A stretch of 64,000 bases of DNA from Nelumbo lutea (lineage: Eukaryota > Streptophyta > Magnoliopsida > Proteales > Nelumbonaceae): the NCBI GenBank assembly GCA_022828595.1, contig JAKGHH010000003.1:103377583-103441582 (forward strand). The letters are read 5' to 3'. A program made the translations under genes and the position numbers. This document shows, one piece after another, positions 45,009-56,690 of this stretch. The notes beneath the pieces are model-generated. The model was not told where the DNA came from. It saw only the letters and a list, made by a program, of their open reading frames with translations, and did not search any database. Numbering within the stretch: the first letter of the stretch is position 1; each line of letters starts with the position of its first letter.

Positions 45009-46791
45009 TTTCTGATAAAAGAGCAAACATCAATCCACAACCATATTTGATTCATGTTCATTTCTTAGATATGGATTTTAATCTACGTTCCATTTCCATT
45101 TATTCATCTCTGAGATTTCCCTCCTTTCTCAGTGATGGAGACTACGGGTTGTCTCTGGAAATGTGGGAAATCACATAGGGTGCATGGAGCCAACTATTTC
45201 AGCTGCATAACCCCACCACCTTTCTGTGAAGGATCATATCCACTCATCATATGAGTTTTCCCTTTGGCCTCTGTCAGACAAGGTTCAGAGCCATTTTCAG
45301 GTAAACCTTTCTGTCCAGTGAGTGCTTACCCATCATATTCGTGAACGCCAAGGTACCATGAGAGAGTTCCCATTTTCTGGTGAAGCCCCTCCCACATCGG
45401 TCTATGACGCCCCTATCATCTTATGAAACACTTAGACAAGCCCAACAGCAAATGGATAGCCCATTTTCTGGTGCGTTTCCTCATTATTGAAGGACCCATC
45501 CTCATGCTAATGATGGAAGGCCTTTAGAGAGTTCATCATATGAATCTCCCTATCACATGCACTCATATTAGCTGGAGGGAACAGTTAATTATGCCCTAGT
45601 TCTAATTTTAGGTCAAACCAAAGTAGCTCCCACTGATTTTCATAAAGCTAGACTTCGGTGGGCCTAAATCGGCTAGGGTTCCGCACGTGACCTCTTGATA
45701 AGGTGTGGGGCTCACCATAGAGGGAGGTCATCCAATGACCAAAAGGAACACCATGGCAATGATGTGCATTCAGCCATGGTGTGCGCAAGAGCCACTGTCG
45801 ATTGAGCATGGGCCAAGCACTTATGGCCCATCTACGTAGCACATCACATATCCATACATCTTATGCAGGGATAAATTTATCCAATCAATTAATCATCTGT
45901 AAGGCCCATTTGAAGCCCATTTTAAATCCATAATATTAACCATTAATATTATCTAGGTATGTGGGCCAAATGGTTCAGCCCATATAGCTTTATGGGTTAA
46001 GTGGGCTTTTAGCAATTTTAACTATTTAAAACTGGGCCTTTACAGGTTGGGCCGAATTAACCATTTAATTAAATATCAATCCTCAGGCCCATTAGTGGGA
46101 AATTAGGACTGACTTTCAGCCTTGATTAAACCCTAGATTTGGTCCAAACAGTTTGAACCAATCTTGGTTCAAATGTGTCTAGGGTTTGATCTTTAATTAA
46201 ATCTTTAATGCAAGAAAATAATCTGAAATTAAATAATGATAAAAGAAAATCAAGAATCAGTCAATCAGGGCTGTTCGCACAATCCATCCTGCAAAACAGA
46301 GGTTAGATCACAGTTTGCAGTTTCACAAACTGCAAATCGCAGATTGTATTTCTCTCATCTGTGAAATCTCCTTCTCTGCGAAATCTCCTTTTCTGCACCG
46401 CCATCTTCGATCCAAAAATAAAATAAATAGAAATCCTATTTCTATTAATGATTACATCAGATCAAATATCTATACATTTAGTCTAAAAATACAAAAAAAA
46501 AATTTTACAGACCAAAAGTGATAAAGCAATCTAATAACTGCAAAATCACAGGTTCCCTGCGCAAATCAAGATTTTGATCTCCTCTTGTACGAACAGCCCA
46601 TAAATCAAGAAAATAAAAAAGAATAGTTCTAAATAATAATCAGATTTATATAAAATTAATTTCAGATTTTTTGCCCATTAATTTTGGAAACAAATTTCCC
46701 AAAACCCATATCTGTGCAAATCGGATAAAACACCTTCTACCCATTTGTGCAGGTTTAGATCTGAAGCAGATTGGTTCAAGATTTGAACCAT
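45009..46791 (-). other. Copia C leader (about 1.8 kb, non-coding)
   Basis: This stretch lies between the PBS and gag of C. It is long for a Copia leader and contains repeated GGCCCATT words around 45880-46100. No frame with a recognisable product was seen. Confidence 0.65.
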
Positions 46792-46804
46792 GGCTTTGAT
46801 ACCA
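46792..46804 (-). other. Primer-binding site of Copia C
   Basis: The minus strand reads TGGTATCAAAGCC, an initiator Met-tRNA type site, one base inside the LTR end at 46806. Confidence 0.85.
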
Positions 46805-47877
46805 CTGGAGGGATGAGAGATCCATCGTATGGACCATAAACTGGGAATCGCATTCCCTATTTAGAAAATCATATTTTCAATGACCATTCTTGAACTATAA
46901 ACTGAACCAGATCTGAACCAAAAGGAGTAGTAGAGGATTATACCTGATACAGAAAAATATCTCCCAACGAAGGAGTTCACGACCAAGGAAGGATCCAAAG
47001 ACTGCTCCCACTGAAGTTGGCGCGGTGTAGGATGGAGCAGAATCAGCAGTGTTCTTCCCCAAGAACTCTGTCCTTCACAAGAAGTAGCAGGATGGCATGT
47101 GAGCATAGCTTCGAATCAATTCTTTCTCAAAGAACTGATGCCAAGATCGAATCTCAACTTCTCCCACAGTTGGAGATCGAACTGGCAAATAGGGGCAGCA
47201 AGAACAGGGAGGCGGCAAGAAAGAATTCTACAGGGATGCTTAATTCTTCCTTCTATGATTTCAGCACTCAAGGGGATGTGAATATCTCATTCATCTAAAG
47301 GCTACCGCCCCCTTTTGTTAACCTAAAGGATCAGCTCCTGATTCAATTTGGAGTTGCTTATCCAAATCATATTTGGATCAGCTTTCTCTTCTGGTGATAA
47401 GGATAAACCCTTATCTTATCTACAAATTCGATTAGCTTTCTCCTAATCTCATTAAGAGGTTTTTAGATCTGAATCACATTCAGATCTGGACTCTCTGAGT
47501 GGATAGGGTCAAGACCCTACCCTATCTGCTAATCCATCTCAGAATTCACCCCCATAATTAACTAATTAAATAGCCCAGTTCGAAATGGGCTTTAGGCCCA
47601 TTAAGCTTATGTACTCACTTAACCTTCCTAACTACTGCCCAGTTGGGCTTCCTTGTATGGCGTGGGACCCAAGCATTGATCTACACATCAGCCACATGGG
47701 TCTGGCCCAGCCTTTGTTACAAGGCCTGGCCGAATACACTGTTATGGACAGTGCACCCCCTGAAACCCATCAAATGGGCTCCATGGACCCAACATTTACC
47801 CTAAGTGGTCCTTGGGCCAAGCCACCTTGTAACACCTAGGGACTGTGGGTAGATGCAAGATTAGCCCATCAGGTATT

Positions 47878-48141
47878 TGTAGAGAAGATGGGCCGAATGG
47901 CCCATAGGTTGCTTATTCATTCTTGTTATTTATGTTTCTTTACTACAATGGGCCTTATTCTTGGTCCATCCTGTCAATATTAAGTTCTGTGTAAATTCTT
48001 GCCCAACTAAGGGCCTCCTTGTAATTATTCAAAATTTTCTAATAAAACAGTGTTAGGGAGCTGAGAGAGGTAGAGTTAGAAAATCCTCTTCTTGGACCCT
48101 CATTGCCAAACCCTCAATTCTCTTCTCTTCAGTTTTCTTCA
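47878..48141 (+). repeat. 5' LTR of Copia A3 (264 bp)
   Basis: It runs from TGTAGAGAAG to TTCTTCA. Its diagnostic variants (GGTTGCTT, GGTCCATCC, AGAGGTAGAG, GAAAATCC) match the 3' LTR of A1, not its own 3' LTR. Confidence 0.9.
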
Positions 48142-48153
48142 TGGTATCAAAGC
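48142..48153 (+). other. Primer-binding site of Copia A3 (one mismatch)
   Basis: It reads TGGTATCAAAGC, one base different from the A1 site, and directly abuts the LTR. Confidence 0.85.
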
Positions 48154-48312
48154 ATACCTGAACTTCAGTATCCTAGGGCTAGAAGCTTGACTCGTGTTGC
48201 CTGATTCTTTGAGCTCATTGGAAGTGCCCAAGACTTGAATCTCTTGGAGAAGTGGTTCGGTGGCCAGGAAGAATCAGAGAAAAGAAAAAGGGGAAGAGGA
48301 ACAGTTCGGTTC

Positions 48313-48455
48313 TGTTGTACTCAGATTTCTGGGTTCAGTTTTCTTCTGGTTCGAAACTGTAAGTTGTACTCAGATTTATGGTTTGTAAGTTGTACTCAGA
48401 TTTATGGTTCAAAACTGCAAGTTGTACTCAGATTTTTGTGTTCAGTTTTCTTTCG
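48313..48455 (+). repeat. Tandem repeats in the A3 leader
   Basis: Copies of the GTTGTACTCAGATTT core recur, as in the A1 leader, but are shorter and more diverged. Confidence 0.7.
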
Positions 48456-48949
48456 ATTGTTCTATATTGCTTTCGACCGTGTTTGGACTGTTGAACTGTC
48501 CGAAAGCTTTGGTTGTTCTGTACTACCTTCGGCTGCCATTGAATTTGGTTTAACCCAGAAATTTCTGGGCTGTTTTTCACTCCTTATTGGACTGTCAAAC
48601 AGCCGAAACATCCCTGTAACAAGGCTGTGGATTGTTGCTTATATCTGGCTGTTTTGGGGGCTGTACGAACTGTTCTTGAGGCCTTTTTTCTCCTCTTGAC
48701 AGTGGGGTTGTCTCTATTGCCCACACTGTGTTTGTAAAAAGGGTACTTCGGCTGAGTGCCAAGTGGTATTTACTTTGAAGTCCAGATTTTGAAAAGTGTA
48801 CTTCGGCTGAGTATCTAGAAGTTTTTGTTTTACTTCTTGAAGGCTGAACTCAGTGTATTGCCTTATTGTGATCGGCTGAACTCTATTCTTGCTTGTCCTT
48901 ATTCAGTATACTTGTAGAAATCATCTGAAATCATATTTGGAGTGTTTAC

Positions 48950-50720
48950 ATGATGTACTCCTCAGAGTTTGAAAACAAAGGTGGTGCTGAATATGGACTG
49001 GTTCAGGGGACTCCAAGTGACTCCTTATTGACTATGACCACAGTTAAACTAGATGGAACTAATTATCTGGCATGGTCACAATCGGTAAAGATTCATCTAT
49101 ATAGTAGAGGAAAGTGGGGGTTCATTTCCGGGAGTAAAAAAGCTCCCCCAGAAGATGATCCATCCTACAAGAAATGGATGCAAGAAAATTGCACTGTCAT
49201 TGGGTGGCTTGTGAACTCAATGCAGCCACAAATCAGTCAACACTACCTATGGATGAATTCAGTAAAAGAAATTTGGGACAGTGTTGCAGAAACTTATTCC
49301 CAAAAACACAATGTGGCCCGAGCATATAAATTGAGAAGTGATGTAAAGAATTTAAGGCAAGGAGAGAAACCTCTTGCTGTATATTTCTCAACCCTAAAGT
49401 CCCTATGGCAACAGATTGACCTAATAGAAGCTGTAACTTGGGACACCACCAATGATGCAGAGACCTACAGAAAATTGGTTGAAAGGAACAGGGTTTTTGA
49501 GTTCTTAACTGGACTAAACCCAGAATATGATATCACAAAACAGAATATTCTTTCAAAGGAGTGTGTCTCTTTGTCACAAGCTTATGCATTGGTGAGTAGT
49601 GAAGAGAGCAGAAGGGCTGTCCAGGTTCAAGGGGCTGATATTGATGATCACTTTGCCAATATGGGGATTAAACCTAAAGGGAATGCTGGAACTTCTAGTG
49701 GCACAGGAAAGAAAGAAGTTATATGTGAGTACTGCAAGAAGTCGAAGCACACCAAAGACAAGTGTTGGAAGTTACATCCTAATCTTGTTCCCATTCGGTT
49801 TCAGAAAAAAACATGATAGTAAAAGATTAGGAAGTGCAAATGTAGCTGCCAGGCCAGAAGTGAAGAGATGTCTGCTTCTTCACAGTTGGCAGCCATGAGA
49901 GCAGAATATGAAAAGTTTGGGAAGATGATCAGTCAGCTGAGTGATGTGACCTCTCCTTCCAACCCTTCAGGAAATTCTACTGCTTCAGCATTTGCTCATT
50001 CAGGTATAAGGGCTTTTGCCAACCATGCTACATCTTCAGGTAATCTCAAGATCCCTTGGATTATTGACTCAGGTGCTTCTGACCATATGACCAATCTGTC
50101 TACCTTGTTTGTTTCATATGACTTACTTCCTAGACATGATAAAATCACTTTAGCTGATGGTTCACTTGCCCTTATCTCTAGTAAGGGAACCATCAAGGCT
50201 ACGAATTCCTTGTACCTACCTTTTGCCCTTTATGTACCTAAACTAAATATAAATCTGTCGTCTGTGAGTAGTTTAACCAAGTCACTAAACTATTGTGTAA
50301 CTTTTTTTCCTTCCTACTGTGTTTTTTCAGGATCTGGAGTCTCAGAAGGTGATTGGGAGTGGCCATGAGGCGAACGGAATTTACTTGCTTGATACTCCGG
50401 GACAATGCACTAATCATCTTGGGAATGTTGCTCTTGGATCTGTCTCTTCAGAGTCTGTTAGTCGGATTATGTTGTGTCATTATCGTTTTGGTCATCTGTC
50501 TTTTTCTGCGTTGAGTCATCTATTCCCTGAACTGTTTAAGGGAATTAGCCTGTCCAGTCTACATTGTGAGTCTTGTGAATTGTCAAAGCATTGTAGAAGC
50601 AATTATCCTTTGAGCAATAAAAGATCTTCTATTCCTTTTAATATTGTGCATTCTGATGTGTGGGGACCTTACCACTTACCCTCCATGGGTGGCTACAAAT
50701 ATTTTATCCTGTTTATTGAT
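48950..50720 (+). pseudogene. Copia A3 gag, protease and partial integrase
   Basis: Gag is open from ATG 48950 for 288 codons and is the best A-family gag here. It includes LDGTNYLAWSQSVKIHLYS and an intact zinc knuckle (CEYCKKSKHTKDKC, about 49720-49761). An extra A in an A run near 49808 shifts the frame. Protease WIIDSGASDHMT is near 50060. A frameshift near 50325 precedes the pre-integrase part (HYRFGHLSFSALSHL). The integrase keeps HSDVWGP and GGYKYFILFID, then is cut at about 50720, where a deletion fuses it in frame to RT. Confidence 0.88.
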
Positions 50721-52074
50721 TATTTAGAGACTTTTGCACCTGTTGCCAAGATGACATCTGTGAGGGTTCTTCTATCTTAAGCTGCTCACTTTGACTGGCC
50801 CCTTTATCAATTGGATGTGATTATCAATTGGATGTGAAGAATGCATTTCTGAATGGCGAGTTACATGAGGAGGTTTACATGTCTCTTCCTCCAGGGATGT
50901 ATGGAACTGATATGAAAGAGAAGGTATGCAGGCTGAAAAAATCTCTTTATGGACTAAAACAGTCCCCTAGAGCATGGTTTGAGAGATTTAGAACAGCACT
51001 TGTTAACTTTGGTTATGTGCAGACACAGTCCGATCATACTCTTTTTGTGAAGAGGAGTGGACCTCTGGCAGTATACCTCATTGTATATGTAGATGATATT
51101 GTAGTGACTAGTAATGATGCCTCGGGAATTCATGATCTAAAATCTTTTCTACATACAGAGTTTGAGATTAAAGATTTGGGGGAATTGAGATACTTTCTTG
51201 GCATAGAAGTGGCTCGATCTAAGGACGGGATTCTTATCTCCCAAGGGAAGTATGTTCTTGACTTACTCTCTGAAACTGGAAAGATGGGTGCTAGACCAGT
51301 TGCTACTCCTATTGATATGAGTTATAAACTCTCAGCCTCAGAAGGGACATTGTTAGAAGACAAAGGAATATTTCAGAGACTTAGGAAACTTTTGTACCTA
51401 TGCATGACTCGACCAGATATTGCATATGCAGTCAGTTGCATTAGCCAATTCATGCATGATCCCCGAGACACTCATATGGCAGCTGCAGAGAGAATCCTAT
51501 GTTATTTGAAGGGCTCCCGAGAAAGGGTATTCTGTTTGCCAAGCATGGTCATATGAAACTTGAAGCCTACACCGATGCTGACTGGGCCGGGAACATTGAT
51601 GACAGAAGATCCACTTCTGGGTATTGCAACTTGGTGGCTGGTAATGTTGTTTCTTAGAGAAGCAAGAAACAATCGGTTGTTGCTCGGTCTTCTGCTGAAG
51701 CAAAATACAGGGCCATGGCACATGAAGTTTATGAATTATTATGGCTAAAATCTTTGATGGAAGAACTTGGAGTTGAATATGACAAGCCAATGATGTTGTA
51801 CTGTGATAATCATGCTGCCATCAACATTGCTCACAACCCAGTGCAACATGATAGAACCAAGCATATTGAAGTTGATCGACACTTCATTAAGGAAAGGGTC
51901 TCTTCAGGTGAAGTGTGTCTTCCTTTCATCACATCTGAAGGACAATTGGCAGATTTCCTCACCAAAGGCATTCCCAAGGCAAAACTTCAGCATGATACCA
52001 GCAAGCTAGGCATGATTGATATCTATGCTCAGCTTGAGGGGGAGTGTAGAGAAGATGGGCCGAATGGCCCATAG
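50721..52074 (+). pseudogene. Copia A3 reverse transcriptase and RNase H
   Basis: RT resumes at YLETFAPVAKMTSVRVLLS and stops at 50778-50780. A 17-bp tandem duplication (50804-50820 and 50821-50837) shifts the frame. YVDD is intact at 51086-51097 within a 242-codon open stretch (50828-51556). RNase H follows (DADWAGNIDDRRSTSGY, HIEVDRHFIKERVSSGEVCL), with a stop where A1 has Trp near 51656. The final frame lacks the TAG that ends A1 pol and runs into the 3' LTR to 52074. Confidence 0.88.
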
Positions 52075-52305
52075 GTTGTTTATTCTTTCTTGTTATTTAT
52101 GTTTCTCTTCTGTAATGGGCCTTATTCTGGGCCCATCCTGTCAATATTAAGTTTGTAAATTCTTGCCCAACTAAGGGCCTCCTTGTAAGTATTCAAAGAT
52201 ATCTAATAAAACAGTGTTAGGGGGCTGAGAGAGAGTGAGCTTGAAATCCTCTTCTCAGACCCTTCATTGCTGAACCCTCAACTCTCTTCTCTTCAGTTTT
52301 CTTCC
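52045..52305 (+). repeat. 3' LTR of Copia A3 (261 bp)
   Basis: It follows AGCTTGAGGGGGAG and ends TTCTTCC, with the last A changed to C. Its variants (GGTTGTTT, GGCCCATCC, GAAATCC) match the 5' LTR of A1. Confidence 0.9.
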
Positions 52306-53125
52306 GTATTATCCTCAATGGTCTTACACTTAACCTCTCAGCCCATAATGATCATACACTACCCGACAAGAGAGGACCTCTCCCTCGGCTGCAAGGAACA
52401 GTGTTGCACTCTCTGCTTATATGGATCCCGGGAATTAAAACCTTCTTGCAAACATTTTAGAAACCATAATATATATACTTTTATATCTCATATAAAATAT
52501 ATTTTGCAAAACAAATCTCAACGATTGAAATCGGCTGCCGGCAGTCTTGGTTTCCATCAGTGAGAGTGCATCCCCAATCATTACCTTTGTCCGACAAAGG
52601 GGTTGATCCTGTCACTTTGATCACCCACTCAGATGAATTCTCAGACTGTCCCAACATACCCAGGTTTTGACCCCCGCTAAGGATCTCCCTGAATAATACA
52701 TCAAAGACAGCCCAATCCGACACCTAGTGCAGTATCATAATCGAGTCTAGGGGTTGGGTGTCTCTTTTCAGTTTTGCCCATCAATCTCCAAGGTCCAGGG
52801 CAATACTGGAAATCTGGTCCAATTCAAAGATTCAATTAATCCTACATAGTATGTGCCTAGGTCTCACCTTGGTAGCTGAGACAGGCCACCCCAACCGACT
52901 TGGTGGCACCACAGTGTTAGCCTTGTCAGGATAGGTCTCCCCAGACCGACCCACTGGCTGTGAACACTCTAAACTAACACGAGTTTTATTAAGTGTCCAG
53001 TTTAAGGGTATTGCACAGAAACAAACCAATGGAACATGAATCAAATATGCACTTTTATTCATTTAAATAAACTCATAAAGTACATCATTTTGATTGAAGC
53101 TAAGGGCATACGAAACTGTCTAACA

Positions 53126-55633
53126 AGTTCTTTCCTCTCCAACCTTCCTCCCCTTTCTGTTACCTCCCTCCTTCCTTGCTTTCTCCCCGTAACCCTTTCC
53201 ATCTCTACCCTCATTCCTATCCCTCCTCTCCATTAACCCCTCCTCTCTTCCTTCCTCCCCTTCCCTCCTCCATATCAGCTGCCCTTCCACATCCTTAAAC
53301 ACTCTTTCAATGATTTCCCACACTTGTCCACTTCTATACCTTTCTTCCCACACCTTCCCACAATCTTTCCTTCCCCTCTTCCCCTCCTCAAAGAGTCCGC
53401 CTACTAGCTCGGCTGCATATTCATGGGCTACAGGACATGGTACAGGAACGGAATCTGGAACCAAAGACACAGGAGACACAGTAGTAGCACAAACCGAAAT
53501 CACATGGTTACCTGGGACTAGAGGACAAGCTAGAATAGGACTGCTCTCGGCCTCCTTCTCTTGTTCCGAAGGTTGGTAAACATTTATCTTCCTGAGTTGG
53601 TTGGGAAGTACTTCTGTCCTTTGGTCAACCTGGTGATCTTTCCACTCTACCCCTGTGTCACCCCTAGATAGCATATTCCTTCTCTGCTTCCGGTTCTCCC
53701 GGTTTTCCCCTTCTGATAAACCTTGTGCACTCTGTGGTCTTGGGAATGAGATAATCCGATTGCAGTCTTCACCCTGGAATAATCTTGCAATATTCCACCC
53801 TTCCATATCACCTCCAACACAGCTGCCTTCATCGTTTACACTGCCCACGCTAGAGCCATTGACAGAAAGGTCCTCCGGTTCACCATCGTCTTCACCGCAC
53901 TGCACCCACCCTTCAAACTTCTCTTTCTTCTCTTCAGTTCTTCCCCTAGTGAAACTTAGCTCTAGCCTCTCTGAGAAGCCTTGCATGGAGCTAAGCTCCT
54001 TCAAGTTGTGTCGGGAAACCCACTGTAACGCCCTCTTCTTTCTTGGTTTTCGACGCGGTGCGCATTCCCCCTTTTGGCTCACGACTGGGGACGATGATAG
54101 GCCGAAACTGATGTCTATCATAGTCGAAACCCCAGTCACGTGTTTCTTTAGTGGCTCACGCGACTTATTAACAATCTGGGTCGGGCCCACTGGCCTGTTT
54201 GGGCCTTCAAGAATACCATTAGCAGCCCACATGGGCCTTTGCTTTGGCCCATTTGTAAGCACCCGTGAGCTCACATGACTTTTAAGAAGGTGACGCACGT
54301 CCAGCCTCGACCCCGGTTTAAGTTCAAATCTTCCTTGGCCCAACCCCTTTTCCCTGTTCAGAACAGCCTTGGCGCCAGTTACAACCTGTGCAAAGGACCT
54401 GCCACCCTCCAGACTGCTCACTTCTTCCACACGCAAAAATCCCACCCCCTGCCCACTACCCTTTTGTTTCTCCAGCAAATGTTTTTCCATTTTAGTGAAA
54501 GTGCTTTTCTTGTTTGAATCCTCCAACCCTTTCTTGCCACACAGCTCTTCTTATTCAACCTTCTCATCTCCCTCATACGAGCCTCTTTCCAGAGCATCGA
54601 TTCAGAGGATGAAGCCAGCCATACTGAGTAGCACTGCCTTTCGACTAGCACCTCTATCTTCCGAGGTATCTCCTCAGGTTTTACTCCATTCAATAAAATG
54701 GAAGCTGAACGAAGGTCTCCCCAAAAGGCCCCTCCTAGTGCTCCTCCACACATCAAAGCAATGGCTTCAGCAGTTTCTTTCTTCCACAAATGAAAGGGAA
54801 GACCTAACAGACGCACCACCACTCCATCTTCAACAAAGAAATCTTTGAGTTTGATCCCGGATACCATCTTGATACTGTGAAATTTCCAAGCTTAGCTTGG
54901 ATGTTTAAAGCCTCAACTTCTACTCTGTTTTCAAGCAAATCCAGCAAAGCCTTGTTCTTCTCAAAGGATGTTAAAATAAATGTGCTCTTCAACTTTAACC
55001 TTGCTGTCAACAGATCTGCAACTTTCCTCCAGTCAAGAATGGGAGCTGAAGCTTTGACTATCAATTTACTTTCCCAATCCCCTCTCTGTATGTTTACTCC
55101 CATTCTGTAATTGCCTGCCCCAGCAAACACTAAAGGAGTCTCTTGCTTAGTCTTGTTCACCATACTACTAGACCTGCTTATCTTCCTTTTTACTATTGCT
55201 TCTCTTTTTACACTCATGCGTTTCAGCAGTTCACATAAGGCGCCAAGAACTGCCTTCCAGCCCTGACTCTTCCTTCTGGAAAGCAGATCATCTGCTTTCT
55301 ACCCTTGACAAAAAATTATGTCAAGGAGATAAAATAACCTTTAAGGTTTCTCTTACACTCTACAACAACCCTTCTTCCAGATTCTGAGAAAAGCTCTTTC
55401 CAACTATTTTGCTTGCCTTTGTTACTCGCACCCTCCACAAACTCCTTGATCCCTTCAATTACCCCCAGTCCTTCTAACAGCACCATCCCTCTCTTTGCTT
55501 CCCTGATCTTCAAACTCAGCTGACCATTTAATCTTTGCTCCTCAAATAGGAGTTCCTTAGATTCAATCTTCAAAACTTTTTTCCAACGACCTACCTTCAC
55601 AAATTCTCCCATCTCAGCTCCTCCCCCTCTCAC
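53126..55633 (-). pseudogene. LINE E ORF1 (DUF4283-type gag-like protein, frameshifted)
   Basis: This is the RNA-binding ORF1 of a plant L1-type LINE. Four overlapping frames cover it: 55633-55316, 55217-54804, 54867-54418 and 54526-53126. The third contains VVVRLLGLPFHLWKKETAEA, the DUF4283 signature (LPFHLW). The last 468 codons are basic and charged (KPRKKRALQW; RREGEEGREEGLMERRDRNE). No zinc knuckle is obvious. The frame runs into the LTR of Copia C after EERTC, so its true end is lost. ORF1 assignment is by domain and by position 5' of ORF2. Confidence 0.82.
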
Positions 55634-55943
55634 CTCTCAGCAACCTTCTCTTTGCTTCACCCTCTCACCCTCTCAGCAACTATCTGTTCTCTCATCAATG
55701 TCACTGCATTTGTTTTCTTAACTGTGTGTCCCTCCTCTTCCTCCTTTCTCTCAATTAGTAAGGCAGTTATTTCTGGAAAGAATAAACGAAGTTTTTTTTT
55801 TCCTTTGGATTTTCTCTTCTCTATTCTCCTGCACAGAGCAGAGAATATCAGCCCTGGCTTCTGTCAAATTCTTCAAACCCTAGCGATTTGACACTACTAA
55901 AACCAAGCCCCCTCTTCCCTAAACTGTGTATTCTTTGGCATTA

Positions 55944-56690
55944 TCGGAGCGAAGTATTTTCATATGAACACCAAATTGAGTGCGTATTTCTGCATGAAAT
56001 TTCTGAAAAATAGATAACAATTCACTACGGTCTTTCATAAGATAGATCCATGTCATCATTGAAAAGTCATCAACAAAGATTACAAAATACTTAAACCCAT
56101 TGTATGACACCACTTTAACTGGACCCCATACATCAGAATGAACTAAAGCAAAAGGACTTGAGACACGACTATCAATTCTTGGACTAAATGAGACTCGATG
56201 ATGTTTTCCCAACTGACATGACTCACAATCTAATGATGAAAGATGACTCAAGGAAGGAACTAGCAGATTCAAAGCCTTGAGAGAGGGATGATCAAGTCTG
56301 CAGTGCCATTGGAGAGGAGTAAGAGACGACTGAAAAGCCACTGGGGGGCCACCACCATCAAGGTAATACAAACCACCAAGTTCATGCCCTCCACCAATCT
56401 TCTTACCCGTCTTGAGATCCTGAAACACACAAGAAGAAGGATAGAAGGTTACAGAACAATTAAGGGACTTGGTTAATCTGCTAACAAACATAAGGTTAAA
56501 AGGGAACTTAGGAACATTTAAAACAAATTCTAAAGACAAGGAGGAGAGATCAACATCACCCACACCACAAACAGGAGATGTAGAACCATTAGCAAGTGTA
56601 ACTGTCTGAGATGTAGAGGACCGAGAAAGGGAAGAAAATACATAAAGAGTCCCAGACATATGGTTCGAGGCTCTGGAATCAATGATTCAA
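55944..56690 (-). pseudogene. Copia D protease end and integrase first half
   Basis: Following gag on the minus strand, the frame from 56659 starts MSGTLYVFSSLSRSSTSQTV just after a disturbed protease site. It includes WHCRLDHPSLKALNLLVPSL, LDCESCQLGKHHRVSF, HSDVWGPVKVVSYNG and ILRSDNAKEY. Two of the three catalytic acids of the DDE integrase are thus present. The frame is then cut by LINE E at 55943; the third acid should lie on the far side, near 40490. Confidence 0.88.

Larger units (their letters stand above)
47878..52305 (+). mobile_element. Copia element A3, nested in the LTR of Copia C
   Basis: A3 is a Copia element of the A1 family with LTRs at 47878-48141 and 52045-52305 and the exact TSD GTATT (47873-47877 and 52306-52310). 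It is 4.4 kb against A1's 5.7 kb because integrase and the RT start are deleted. It is the innermost, and so the latest, insertion in the nest D > LINE E > C > A3. Confidence 0.93.
42089..53125 (-). mobile_element. Copia element C, 3' half deleted, inserted in LINE E
   Basis: C is a minus-strand Copia element with an unusually long LTR. Its 5' LTR occupies 53125-46806, less the A3 insertion. The PBS is at 46804-46792, a long leader runs to 45009, gag begins at 45008, and pol runs down to about 42090. There it stops in RT just after the catalytic motif and meets LINE E sequence. RT palm, RNase H and the 3' LTR are absent. Its upstream junction is the LINE E ORF1 end (53126). A solo LTR of the same family is at 13276-14999. 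Confidence 0.9.
46806..53125 (-). repeat. 5' LTR of Copia C (about 1.89 kb), split by Copia A3
   Basis: The LTR comprises 46806-47877 and 52311-53125. On the + strand it reads TGGAGGGATG...CTAACA. It matches the solo LTR at 13276-14999, whose total length is slightly shorter because of indels around 47040-47300. The junction at GGTATT/ATCCTC is continuous in the solo LTR (near 14180-14190), confirming that A3 was inserted later. Confidence 0.9.
40580..55925 (-). mobile_element. LINE E, inserted in Copia D integrase, with internal deletion
   Basis: LINE E lies on the minus strand: 5' end at 55925, 3' end at 40580 with an (AAAT)n-type tail (40580-40595). The 18-bp TSD TGTATTCTTTGGCATTAT is exact at 40562-40579 and 55926-55943. 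The D integrase reads on from RSDNAKEY across it. Its own sequence is 55925-53126 (5' UTR and ORF1) and about 42088-40580 (ORF2 end). Copia C sits between them. ORF2 endonuclease and RT are missing, lost together with the 3' half of C. Confidence 0.92.

Noticed and set aside
48235..48699. A 154-codon frame in the A3 leader
   Set aside because: It lies in the untranslated leader over the tandem repeats, is not conserved as a frame in A1, and has no domain.
53655..54278. A 207-codon plus-strand frame
   Set aside because: It is the complement of LINE E ORF1, which has the DUF4283 signature on the minus strand.
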